The notes beneath the pieces were generated by a model. It made no database searches and had not been told where the DNA came from. It worked only from the letters and a program-made list of their open reading frames with translations. From Wolfiporia cocos (lineage: Eukaryota > Basidiomycota > Agaricomycetes > Polyporales > Phaeolaceae), in assembly GCA_029448655.1 (NCBI GenBank), contig JACCLO010000006.1, positions 1,798,001 through 1,862,000 of the forward strand: DNA of 64,000 nt, written 5' to 3'. Every line of letters starts with the position of its first letter. Positions within the stretch are counted from its first letter, which is position 1. The position numbers and the translations under genes are program-made. Positions 23,685 to 34,455 of the stretch are shown piece after piece.

Positions 23685-25345
23685 GTGGCAGGGCTCTGCG
23701 ACGCAATTAGCAACTTTGTCCTGTTCCACATCGTTCCCTTTGATACGCGTGCCCTAGCTATACCCATTATGCCGCTCGAATCCTCCAAAGCTGAATATAC
23801 TAAGCACCCAAATGCCAAGAGCGAGTTTGATGACATGATACGCAGCATGCGGCTCATAAAGCCGCAGAGTACGTTGCCCATCAACGAGTAATTACTTCTT
23901 TTTTCTGCATGTATGCGCTCACTTGTCGCCCTTGTAATATAGTTTCCGTCTCAAGGAATATGGGAAACTTGGAGGATGGATAATGCGAGGTATAAGCCCC
24001 TTCCTCGATATCACCCTGACCTTGGAGATTGGAATCTTCTTTGATGGTGTTCCTGAGGATGGGTGGAATGACCCAAACTACGAGCATCTGTGAGTGGCAT
24101 GTCTTGAAAGTCCATCCTGGCGCATATATCCACCTTCTGACCTGTTTCCATGCTCAGCTCGAAAGATGAGATACGAGAGCATCTAGAATACTTCCGCAAG
24201 ATGAAACAGGCCAGCCTTTGCCTACGAGCGCAACTGCCTCTACTCAGAGGCAGGCCGGACTACATACCTCACTTAGCGAAATTTGTACGTACTGAACATT
24301 TCAGAATTAATTTTTTATTTTACTGACGGGACATTTGCAGCTCCATAGGAAGGGACTCGATGCCCGTGCGAACGACATATCAAGAATTAAAGAAAATTGT
24401 CTGAAGTATTTGCCCGACCTCAAACGCGCGGATATTCCTACCATCAGAGACGATCTTCGCAAGGAGAAGCGAGGATTTGAGCATCCCGCAACGGGACGAG
24501 CCTTGGTGCCTCGCTCTTTACGGGACGAGTTTGACATGAATCCTGCTGAGTATGTATCACCTGCTTTATATTTCTCGACTAACGCATTATGAACAGGTTC
24601 TGCCGCGCTGTGCGCGCACGCGAAATCGAGATTGATGCAAAGGACTTTCCTTCCTTTTGTTATCTAGAAGATGGCTACAATTCCGAGGAACCTGACGAGA
24701 ACCTCCTGCTCTCGCCGATCTTGGCTGCGGTAGCTTGTTTTGCACACCCTCCTCTTATATTTTGACTAACTTTCCGACTAGAATTTCCGCTGCTTGTTCA
24801 AAGGTCCAAGAGCTAATCTCCCTAGCGGAGCTAATTCCGGAAGAGGGCGTCCACCGCTATACAAGATCTGCGATCTCCGCGAAGTTACTCCAGAGACATT
24901 GGCCTATACTGCTTGTATTGTAAGCATATTGCTGTTTGTCGACGTCATTCCTGTCAGTTCTTATGATATTGGTACTAGGTTCGATTCTGTTATACTTCGC
25001 GAAAGTCATGGAGTGAGGACGATGATCACTTTATCGGAAGGGACTTCTACAACAACATTGTCGATCTGTTCTCGGACAATGCGTGGAGGGACAAAACTCT
25101 GAGATGGTGGAACAAGTACGTTCTCCGCATTTCTTATGTTGTGCGCTCAACCCATTGAATCGTACAGGGAGGTCTTTGGATCGCCAAACTATACACCGGA
25201 TGGCAAGATAATTCGTAGGCGAAGACTAGGTCCATCTTTGATAGACATTATTCTAGCACGTCTCGCTGCCGCTTCCAACGATGCCGCTACTTCCGCTTCT
25301 GCCACCGCTGAGGTGCCCGCCAGTTTCGTTCCTGGCAGCCACTGA
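23685..25345 (+). CDS. DUF6698-like protein, function unknown
   Basis: Several exons on the plus strand together show the pattern of a large agaricomycete family of unknown function (DUF6698, from memory). Blocks in order are: GLDARANDISRIKENCLKYL, KRGFEHPATGRALVP, RAREIEIDAKDFPSFCYLED, a central FKGPRANLPSGANSGRGR block, VTPETLAYTACIV, SWSEDDDHFIGRDFYNNIVD, and DKTLRWWNKEVFG. It ends with SASATAEVPASFVPGSH at stop 25343-25345. The true start is uncertain: 23685 is the first ATG in the upstream coding frame, but exons further 5' may belong to it. The intron order was not fully resolved, so a lesion cannot be excluded. Confidence 0.55.
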
Positions 25346-26592
25346 TGACGTGCCCGCACATTCTGCTTCTGTCGCCACCGGTGACGCTCCTTCCGGTTCC
25401 GCCTATGCCACTGCTGCCGAATTTCCACAATTTTGTCAACGTTGATACTTCTTCTGCTTCTGCTTTCGATGTCAGCACCGCGATCACTTCATCTTCTGCT
25501 TCGTATCTCCCTTAGGACGGTTTAAGACTTCATTATAATTCCTATCTGTGTGTTTCACCTGCTCCACTGTCTATGCTCGCATGCCTTTCTGTCTTGCTCC
25601 GTTCTTCGGCGTCCTCTGCTATGTTTGTTCTGCCTCTGCTTGTACTGCCTCTTTGTATCTGTTTGCCTGGTAGAATGGCTTCGTTCTCCTCCCCTCCCTT
25701 TTCAGCGGTATGTTTGAGACAGCGACCGACCTGTTTTGTACTTGTTGTGATCCATGTAGATTAGATGAATAGACTATTCGTCTAGTGACGTCTATGATAT
25801 ATACGACACGCCAGGCATTACCATGATATGCGATCCTCACCTACAACAATAGCATATCGAGGTTCATCGTCAACGTGATTCCTAGAAATTGGCCATAGTT
25901 GCAAGTCTTTTCCAGTGTATAGTATTTTCTTCCTTGAGGCGTACATCATGAATCCATAAGCCACGGTCAAGTCAACATGCCACCTCATAACATAGGGTGT
26001 CGATCTACTCCGCTGACAAACAGCGTTGACTGGTCCAGGGAATGTTTACAGTCTATTGTTGCGATTTGCGGCCGCCATGCCGGCCTGATGGTGGGGGGAC
26101 GGCGCGCGAGGGCCTTGGTGGCTGAGGAGGGCAAACTAGTGGGAAGTTAATATGCCGGACGCACGCACCTGGACAGGTGCGTCGCCGTTTTGTAACTCTT
26201 TCCTATTCGCTCCATACATTGAGGTACTGGGGTGGTAGCTCCGGCAATTGCTGCTAGGGCAGTGTCAGCCCTAGAATCGCGACATCTATGACCACCAATT
26301 GCGCGCATGACCGCTTAGAGTCGAGTAAAACGATCTGATCCTTCTACTTTGACTTTTAAATCTATCGTGCTCGGCGAGCATTAATCGCGATACTTAAGCT
26401 TGCTTCGACTTTCAGATCCAGATCTTAGCATTACGATCACGTGAAGAAGTAATCGAATCTCGGCGCTAAGTCTCTTGCATTAGATTGAGCTCAGCCCGCA
26501 TCCACAGCAGGTCGTTTGCGGGACTTCCGGTCATCGTCTGCTGCTCAATATAAAACACTCTAGTACTTGACGCTCGCCCTGAGGTCTTTAGG
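25346..26592. other. Intergenic, nothing recognised
   Basis: This holds the 3' flank of the DUF6698-like gene, with a T/C-rich pyrimidine tract over about 25320-25700, and the promoter of the ICT1-like gene. No further gene was identified. Confidence 0.5.
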
Positions 26593-27363
26593 ATGTTTAC
26601 CTCGGCTCTCGTTGTGTCCCTTTGGAGACCTTCGCGATTTGTCCTCATCCGACGCTTCGCTCACGGTGGCTCCGTTGCAGATCTACCCGCGCCTCCTCCA
26701 CTGCAGGTCCTTCAGGATGCAGCCGATAGCGCACAAGCGCGTGAGTGGATTGCCAAGTTCCAAGCGCAGGAAATCCCGAGGAACGCGGTGGAGTTGGCGT
26801 TTTCGCGGAGCTCGGGACCAGGGGGTCAGGTGCGTCTCGCCGATGTTCCCTCCGTGCATAGGGGCTTACGTGCGGAATCAGAACGTCAACAAAGTGAACA
26901 CAAAGGCGACGCTGAAGTGCTCGCTGAACTCGGCGTGGCTACCTCCCTGGTCTAAAGAGTACCTGATAAAATCAGTACGACACATGCTACATTATAATGC
27001 GCGCTTTTTTAATGGAGAGCCTGTTTGTCAGACAGCCTATGTTTCCTCCACACACACCGTGCAAATTACATCCACTGTCCATCGCTCGCAAGCTCAGAAC
27101 ATCCAAGAGTGCCTCTCCAAGGTGCGTGTACCTGATGACGTCTATTCTTCCATCCATTCCGCAGTAAAAGAGGAGCTCACCGCCCCTTACAGCTTCATGC
27201 GCTGATTGTATCCGCCGCATCCGCGGGTCTTGTAAACGAAACGTCGGAAGAGCAGAAGGAACGGGTGCGAAGACTTGAGCGTGCCGCGAAAGCCAGGCGG
27301 CGAGAGGGCAAGGAAAAACGCAGTGACGTGAAGCGTGCGCGCCGGAGCAAGGATTGGGACTAG
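26593..27363 (+). CDS. Mitochondrial ICT1/MRPL58-type peptidyl-tRNA hydrolase (release factor)
   Basis: Four exons (26593-26829, 26882-26974, 27032-27121, 27193-27363) give an intact 196-residue protein. The N terminus is Arg-rich without acids over about 20 residues (LWRPSRFVLIRRFAH), fitting a mitochondrial presequence. The catalytic GGQ motif is in ELAFSRSSGPGGQ, and the next exon continues NVNKVNTKATLKCSLNSAWL. The GGQ Gln is the last codon of exon 1. The C terminus is a basic tail (ERAAKARRREGKEKRSDVKR), which in the family binds the ribosome. These proteins rescue stalled mitochondrial ribosomes by hydrolysing peptidyl-tRNA. The short length and basic tail fit ICT1 better than a canonical RF1. 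It lies 334 bp upstream of the aquaporin gene. Confidence 0.9.
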
Positions 27364-27697
27364 CCTCTGACAACCACCGCGCCAGATAGGCTCTGAGTCT
27401 CCAAGCTCCTCTGGCGCGCAAAGGCGCAACTTCAATGACCCCACGAAGAGAGGCATGGGGCCGTGACGCGAGTCGATCAAGTGATGCGGGCTTGATCGAC
27501 ATGGTCAACATCCGCTGCCACTCCTACTCCTAATCGAGATACGCGTGCCCCTCATGCCAGCCGCGCCACCTTTGCGTATTCGTCTCCTCCTAGTTTCTAC
27601 TACTTTTTGATCCTTCGTTCTGGCGATTCCTTCCCTTTCCCCAATACCATCTCTGTTCCACTTCTGGCCTCCGTCACGACACTCACGAACGACCACG

Positions 27698-28835
27698 ATG
27701 AGGGCTGCCACAGGTACAACGACGACAGAGCGTCAGACATGGCTTGCCACGTTCTTCGATAACTGGGTCGACGATAGCAAGGCCGCGCTTCTCGAATACG
27801 TCGGCACCACCTTCTTCCTCCTGCTCGCGTACGGAGGCATCCAAGCTGCGCAAGGCGAGACAACAACTAGCCCAAGCAGCTCCACTTCGAACGTGCTACA
27901 CGACATGTACATCGCGTTATCTATGGGTTTCAGCTTGCTTGTATCTGTGTGGATATTTTACCGCGCGACAGGGGGCGTGTTCAACCCGAACATCAGCCTC
28001 GCCCTTCTCCTGACCGGGGTCATCAAACCATTACGGTTTGTGCTCTACTGCATCGCCCAAATCGTGGGCGGAATCACCGCTGCAGCGCTCGTGCTCTCAC
28101 TGACTCCAGGGCCTCTCGCGTCAAAGTAGGTCTCATGTCTTTCTCCTACTTCTCGGAGGCTGACCTCCACGCGTTTAGTACGTTCCTGCAGGAGGGCGTG
28201 AACCCCGCGCAGGGCGTGTTCATTGAAATGTTCATCACCGCCGCACTCGTCATCGCCGTACTCATGCTCGCCGCGGAGAAGCACTTCGTCACGCCGTTTG
28301 CGCCGGTCGGGATCGGCCTCACGCTCTTCGCCTGCCACCTTTGGGCGGTCTACTACACCGGCGCGGGCATGAATGTCGCACGCGCCTTCGGACCTGCCGT
28401 CGTCACCGGCTTCCCGTATGGCACGCAGTGGGTGGTGAGCAGCCTTTCTCTCTCCGACTGCTCCACATCACTGACGGACGTGACTCGTAGTACTGGGTCG
28501 GCGACGGCCTCGGCTCGCTGCTTGGTGCGGCGTTCTACATCATCCTGAAGCAGAACCGCTACTGGCGGCTGAACCCAGGGCAGGACACGATGGACAATGA
28601 AAAGTCGCCGCAGGTGTCGCTTCAGGATGCGTCCGTGCCGATTCCGCTACCCGGGCGCCGCTCCGGCCGGCGCTCACGCCGCTCGCTGTCCCTCTCGACT
28701 GCGCGCAGCCGCGAGGCGGACGCGGGGCGCAGCGAGAAGGGCCCGCAGAGGGACGCCGTGGACGTGGGCAGTGCGCACGCGTCGGACGCCGATGCGAGGA
28801 CAGGGCGGCGAAAGACGAATGATAGTCCTGTGTGA
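27698..28835 (+). CDS. Aquaporin (major intrinsic protein)
   Basis: Three exons (27698-28125, 28179-28434, 28491-28835) encode 342 residues with a clean frame. Hydrophobic segments match the six helices of the MIP fold, starting LLEYVGTTFFLLLAYGGIQA. The first pore loop reads GGVFNPNISLAL and the second GAGMNVARAFGP. They therefore carry NPN and NVA where most aquaporins have NPA, while the adjacent Arg of the second loop is kept. The C-terminal tail of about 80 residues is rich in Ser and Arg and looks like a cytosolic regulatory tail. The protein should conduct water and perhaps small solutes through the plasma membrane. The altered boxes leave selectivity open. Confidence 0.9.
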
Positions 28836-29600
28836 GCTGCTAATTTTAGGAGGTGCGGGGAGGCAGCCGGAATGGAGTGATGATGCGCGCTTTGCGAGAG
28901 CATCGATGGGTATGCAGACCCTGATCGGAATGGGCGTATCGACGCTAGTGCAGAAGAGTACTCCCATTTACAAGTACGACAATCCCACAATCGTGAGTTA
29001 GCATTATGTGTATATCCGCGATCTAGTCTCTCGCAATTTTGTTCAACTTGTGTCGTGCAAACTGTAACATACACAGCAGACTGTGGAAGGAAAGCGCAAT
29101 CATTCGTTGCTCATTATGATGTGCGCACTTAGCAGTCAGAAGTTCATATTCGCGTTTGTTGCACTAGAGAAATCGGTACGAGACACCTCGATGGGTGTCG
29201 GGAGCAAAAGTGGTGGGAGGACCGTCATACCGCGCAATGCACTCCAGGGCAAGATGTTGTGATATTAAGGAGACATACCGCAGAGGTGCGGTGTCGTAAC
29301 GCGGGTGATGATCCCTGCAATCCAGATGACAAATCAGTGGATGTGTCAGGAATGTGATTATACTCCGTCCGCGCATTGCAGGTATACGCCGGAAGCAACG
29401 GTGAGAAGCGTTTGGGCTCATACAGGTATGAATTCGGCGGAGGTACCGTCAAACAAGAGATATACTCTCTATTAGACCAATAATAAGCGGTTGGGTCTAG
29501 TACTAGTAGGTATTGCATGCCACAATTCGCAGTCCAGAGCGAAGAAGAAAGTCGGTCGCCACTTGCCACAAGTAAAGCGTCACCTGTGGCGGCAGACGGC
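28836..29600. other. Intergenic, nothing recognised
   Basis: This is the 3' flank of the aquaporin gene. No exon chain, RNA gene or repeat was seen before the paralogue-unit boundary near 29600. Confidence 0.5.
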
Positions 29601-29619
29601 GGAGTAAGTGGCGCAATTA

Positions 29620-29644
29620 GTGGCACTATTTGGTCGTGTTAGAA
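29620..29644 (+). repeat. Boundary motif of paralogue unit, copy B
   Basis: GTGGCACTATTTGGTCGTGT followed by TAGAA, next to GTGGCGCAATTAGTGGCAC. It is homologous to 19103-19128 and 33813-33837. It lies about 670 bp beyond the stop of paralogue copy 2. Confidence 0.6.
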
Positions 29645-30308
29645 TCTGAGGTCTTGCTGCCTGGCTGAGACAGTCTGCACGTCCGCTCGACGCTACTCCG
29701 GTATATCCATATCTTAACTGATCTGCTGCGTAGAATTTGGTTCTCTACTCTCTGTATGCTTAATCAAAGCAGTGGAGACGGGCGCCACGACAGATCGATA
29801 ATCGAATCAAGGTGTGCTCACCTCAGAATCACGTCGGCGAGCATGTTGACGGAGGAAGGACGCTCGAGCTGGTCTTGCGTTCAGACAGCCAAGGGTATAC
29901 CTCAGGAGTGATGACCTTGTATGCGTTTTGCTAGTACTACGACACTTGCACGCCGCATTCCTACCCCGTAGACACTTCGCGACACTTCACCCTCTCGGAC
30001 TTCGATCGCACGGGTCGTAGCAACAGACGGTTTGGGATCACAGTGCATTGCTAGACGGAACAGACAGACGAATGGATGGAACAAGATTTTTATATTGAAG
30101 AGACTTCGAATCAGGACAACTGATTGGATCGATCCCTACGCTTTTACATCCCCCTGTGGAACTGATTTTACAAGTTTTCGTTTAGTAGATCCAGACGTCT
30201 TTGGTATATCCGGGTCACTGCAGTTCCAGCCATTTATTGAATCTTCTCAATCTTCTCTTTCTCTGTCAATCTACCTTTTAAGTTTTCCCCTCAATCGCAC
30301 TGTGTTGA

Positions 30309-31946
30309 TCAAAACGCGTAGAAGCAGATTGGCACTCCCAGGCGGACGCAGTTGCGGGTCGCCATCGGGCGCGGCTTGGTGACGTCCCTATTGCGGAGAA
30401 GGTACGTGAGCCACTATTCGAGTTAGCAGGGATTAGGGGACACACTTTGGGATGATCTCATCGTCCTCGGTGCGTCGCCCAGCGGTTTTCCTTGCACTCG
30501 ACGGCACGTACGATAGGCCGCCTGTACAGGTGAGCCCTGATCAACATTGGATCCAGAGTGATATAGATAAACAGCGACATACCTTCCCAGATACTCGTTA
30601 CCGGTGGTGTCTAGCGTCCAACGACTCGCCGAGGAGTCGTCCGATACGTTCTCGTCCGTGCAGACATTGCGCCTAGAGTATATTGGTGAGCACGACGTCA
30701 GCGAGGGTATGGACGATTGGTTTACCCCGTCAGCAGCTCGTCACCCCTTGTGTCCAGTATCCAATGCGTCGCCCAAGGGTCCTCGCCATCCTCGATACGC
30801 CGGACGAGAGGGTGCCTGAGATGATTCAAGTGAGTGAATAGTGAGAATATATTTGAATTGGCGCAGAAGAAGGTTACGTACTGGCTCTGGTCTAGATACT
30901 CGCCGCCCTCGGTGTCAAGAATCCAGCGATCGGCTATAGGGCCGCTCGAGTATCCATCCGCGACGGCATACCTACAGCAATGTCAGGAAGGATAAACTAT
31001 GATAGCAGGTAGCGGGACACTTACGTTTGCAGATGTTCGTCATTCGCGATGTCGAGGTACCAATGGACATTGGACGCGACAACAGCGTCGCTATGAAGAC
31101 ACAGGTGCATGAGCACACGATGCGCCAGATTCGAGTGTGGTCTGCATACCTCAAAACGTCTTCGCGATTTTGAACATTAACGTCCTCGCTAGTCTGGAGC
31201 ATCTGCGGTGGCGCGGCAGCACTGATACACCATTGGTAACCAGAGATGGCTACAACGAGCAGGTCACTTACCTGAAAGGCTCGTCGTCGTCAACTGCGTT
31301 GATGACGTTGAGTGCCGGTGCAGTATACTGGATGACCTCGATACCTGAATGTTTCTTCAAGCTTCCAAGCTGAACTGGCCGAGCGCACAGCGGGCATATA
31401 CCGTCGTAGCTATTCCGATGGAATGAGCTAAGGTGCCAAGCGAGGTTGTCCATATACACCTCCATTGGATGCGCCGATGCCGCACAGTCGGCGGTGGTGA
31501 ACGGACAAGCGAAGGTATCTCGCGGGGGGTCGTTGCTGATGGTCTCCGCTGGTACAGAGCCTCTCGTCCGTCTATGCTTGTTGGCTGAGGGGCCTTGGTT
31601 ACCGCGGCGGCGGTTCTCCTGCACCCACTGGGCCAGAAGGCATTTTGTGAGGTGAGTGGGGAATATATTTTGGAGTGTTCATGGTCAAACTCACGCGTTG
31701 ATCCTTGACTTGAACAACCATAATATATTCGCCGCTCAGGCCGTCCTTGACCTGCTTCACGTCCCAGTCCTTGTACATGATATCCTCAAAGCTCGCTCGA
31801 GTGCCTCGACGCCGAGGTAGTGCTATCGCGCTCCCTTTGATCGGCCTCGACAGCGCCACTCGACGACGGATACGACTCGCAGGCGATTTGTCGCCGCTTG
31901 CGAGTTGACAGGCACGCTTGGGAAGGAAAGATGAAGGCTTGACTAT
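30309..31946 (-). pseudogene. Unrecognised repeat protein, family copy 2 (chimeric pseudogene)
   Basis: Aligned by eye to copy 1, this copy has lost its start: the ATG position reads ATA (31946-31944). The conserved block (RASFEDIMYKDWDVKQVKDG) follows. The copy 1 exons 2-3 and the start of exon 4 are missing. Intron-1 sequence runs straight into GGCCCAGTGGGTGCAG near 31635, where a new AG acceptor would keep the frame. The helical-repeat region is replaced by an unrelated Cys/His-rich segment (about 31600-31330) with CPFTTADC, WHLSSFH and CPLCARPVQLGSLKKH, then rejoins the family at IEVIQYTAPALNVINAV. The later phase-2 exons are present. A 17-bp deletion near 30472 shifts the frame and gives a TGA at 30460-30458. 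The conserved last exon is still there. Confidence 0.75.
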
Positions 31947-33812
31947 TGTAGAATATCGGATGACTGATGTTCAGCTTAAGCGGTTGAAGGTAGGTGGATG
32001 AGAGAGAGAGCGAGGTAGGACGCGACGATGCAGCCTAATATTCGGGCGCTAATCATGAGTGGCGGGTTATCCTCGCATATCGCCTTATCTGATGTGCAAC
32101 GCCACGGCGCTTACAGGGTAACCTGGAGTCCGTCGGAATGCTGGTTAGTGCTTCTGTCGTGCAGAAACACGACTATCATCATTTGAACAAATGTCCTTGC
32201 AGACACTGTCTCCATTGATGTAACGACAATATTTACCATGAACGAAACTGCATTGGCTACTGGCCGTCCTACAGTACTCAGCTCAACTGCAGGAAATGAC
32301 CATTCCATGTACCACTTGCGATTTGCATACGTCTGTTTAGACGTCCACCTTGGATGCGCGGGCGAAATGCTCGCCCGACCCGGTTTTAAGAGGTTGGGGC
32401 CAATTGCTTGGAGTTATGCTCAATGGATAGAGCGTCATGATGCAATTGGCATCAGTTCACGGCATGTTGTCGTCGAGCTTGAATTGACGTATACTTTGTC
32501 AACTGAAAGTTAAGATCTCAACACAGGAGGCTACCCTCTGAATTGTCTATTTGTCATGCTGGTTGGTTGATTGCATAACAGGAAGTTGAGATGCTCGACA
32601 GATGTACCGGCAATCAAACATCTCAAAGCATCAGACGTTATCGAGGAGTGCGAGGTATTGATCTAATCACATATCAATCACTTGTACAACATGCGAGTAC
32701 GCTTTCTCACGAGATTTGCCAATATGGTCAGTCACAATGCAGCTAAAAAAACTCCAACCAGCTCAACTACTATGCAACACGTTCCTTATCACAACTCCTG
32801 ATCTTACCATTTGATCTTGATTTCTTCAAGCCAGCCGTTCTGCAAATTAATGGTTAGTACTCGGTGTGAGGTGTATCTCGACCCCAGTGTCACTGCTTCC
32901 GGACGCGCACTCAATATCTATGTCCGCAGCTATGTGGACTGAATCGGCGCTCGATCAAGAACGGAGTCCCGAGTGTTCTAGGAGAGGGAAACTTGGCGGC
33001 ACGTCGGACTCGCATTCATGCTCAATCTCAGCAGGAAGACATCATGTGGGAATTTGAATGCCGAAATTTAACATTACGGTATCGTTGCTGCTATTGTATC
33101 TAGAGTATCTCGTGAGCCCGAACTACTTGAGTTGCGAATGCGACCCCGCCTGTACGCTACCAGCTTGTGCCTCTTCAGGTGGGATCATCGAGGCAGATGT
33201 TCATCGTCTACGTTTCATGAGATCTCGATCCGCGTGCTGCTAAAGGCAGGCTCCAATCCAAGGTTCACCTTGCTATACAGCAGGCGCAGACAGGTCCGGC
33301 AGTGCGCGCAGGATAGGGTGAAGATATCTCCGGGAGAATGTGCCAGACTGACGTATAAAGCGGCAGAAAGCGAAAATTGGACTGTGCGCCAGGGATAATA
33401 TCGGCCAAGCTGTCACGGTACGCAACTATACATATGTACAGTACCACATTTGTGAGGCTAGGGGCACGTATCCGGGACAACGCATTAACGGATAGTTGAC
33501 TACAGCAATGCTCACGTTGGTTGGGTGGGTACATTTTGTGGACCCACAGCTCGGCGATGTGCGAGAGAAAATACCTGTGCCACGCATTCGAGAGCCTGAG
33601 TTTTCTCGTAAAACGCGTGTCCCTCTGAGGCGGCGTTGAAGAAATACAATAACGCGCGGGTACCTTCGCAGATATATCTAGAAGTCTTTGACAAGACAAC
33701 TACACACGCTGAGACGGAGCTGTGCGAGATTGTGGAGGTGCGATTATCGTCGGCTGTGTAAAGGCACTACGCCAGTGCCACAGCGCGCCACTAAGTGGCA
33801 TGTGCATGATCT
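31947..33812. other. Shared upstream flank of copy 2, then nothing recognised
   Basis: From 31947 to about 32300 the sequence is the counterpart of 16060-16393, upstream of copy 1. Between about 32310 and 33790 no gene, RNA gene or repeat was recognised. Confidence 0.5.
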
Positions 33813-33837
33813 GTGGCACTATTTGGTCGTGTTGGAA
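33813..33837 (+). repeat. Boundary motif of paralogue unit, copy C
   Basis: GTGGCACTATTTGGTCGTGT followed by TGGAA, with GCGCCACTAAGTGGC just to the left. It lies about 630 bp beyond the stop of paralogue copy 3. A weaker fourth copy is at about 50796-50820. Confidence 0.55.
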
Positions 33838-34455
33838 TCCGAAGTCTTTGCCCGACGCAGTCATCCCCTGCACCTCCATCCACTCGAGGCTACCTGATTC
33901 AATCCGCTATGTGATAACTTGTCTTTGACTCTCTGAGTGCTTTGTAGAGTCAGAGGTGACGGCTACCGGAGCAGATTGGCAATCCGCTCAAGGTGTGTCC
34001 GCCCACATCCCGCAGCGTGTTGACGGGGGCAAGATGCTCGGGCCGCTCCTGCTTCACCGACGAATTTGTACTCCATGGCAAATGCCTGTTATTGTGCCAA
34101 CTTGGATGCATCACGGTACAAGCAGGCCGTGATTTGCTCGGCGGACACCGTCTCCAGCCGGGCTTTGGTTCCGACGGCCGTGCAGCAGACGAAATCAAGT
34201 TACATCGTATTGATAGACAGAATAGAGGGACGGTAGAGAAAGAGCCAAGATCACAAGAGAACTTTTATGGTACAACCGACCGGATTTCTACAGTCCTGTG
34301 TCCCCTCCAGAGCTAGTTTTACAGTTCTTTGGTCGATGATTTCCAGACATTCTGTGGCGTCTCGGAGTCATCACGATCCCCGGGTCCATGGCGGCTTCTT
34401 TGATCGCTTTCAAGCAATCAACAATTTAATAATTTCCGCGAATACGCTGCGCCGA

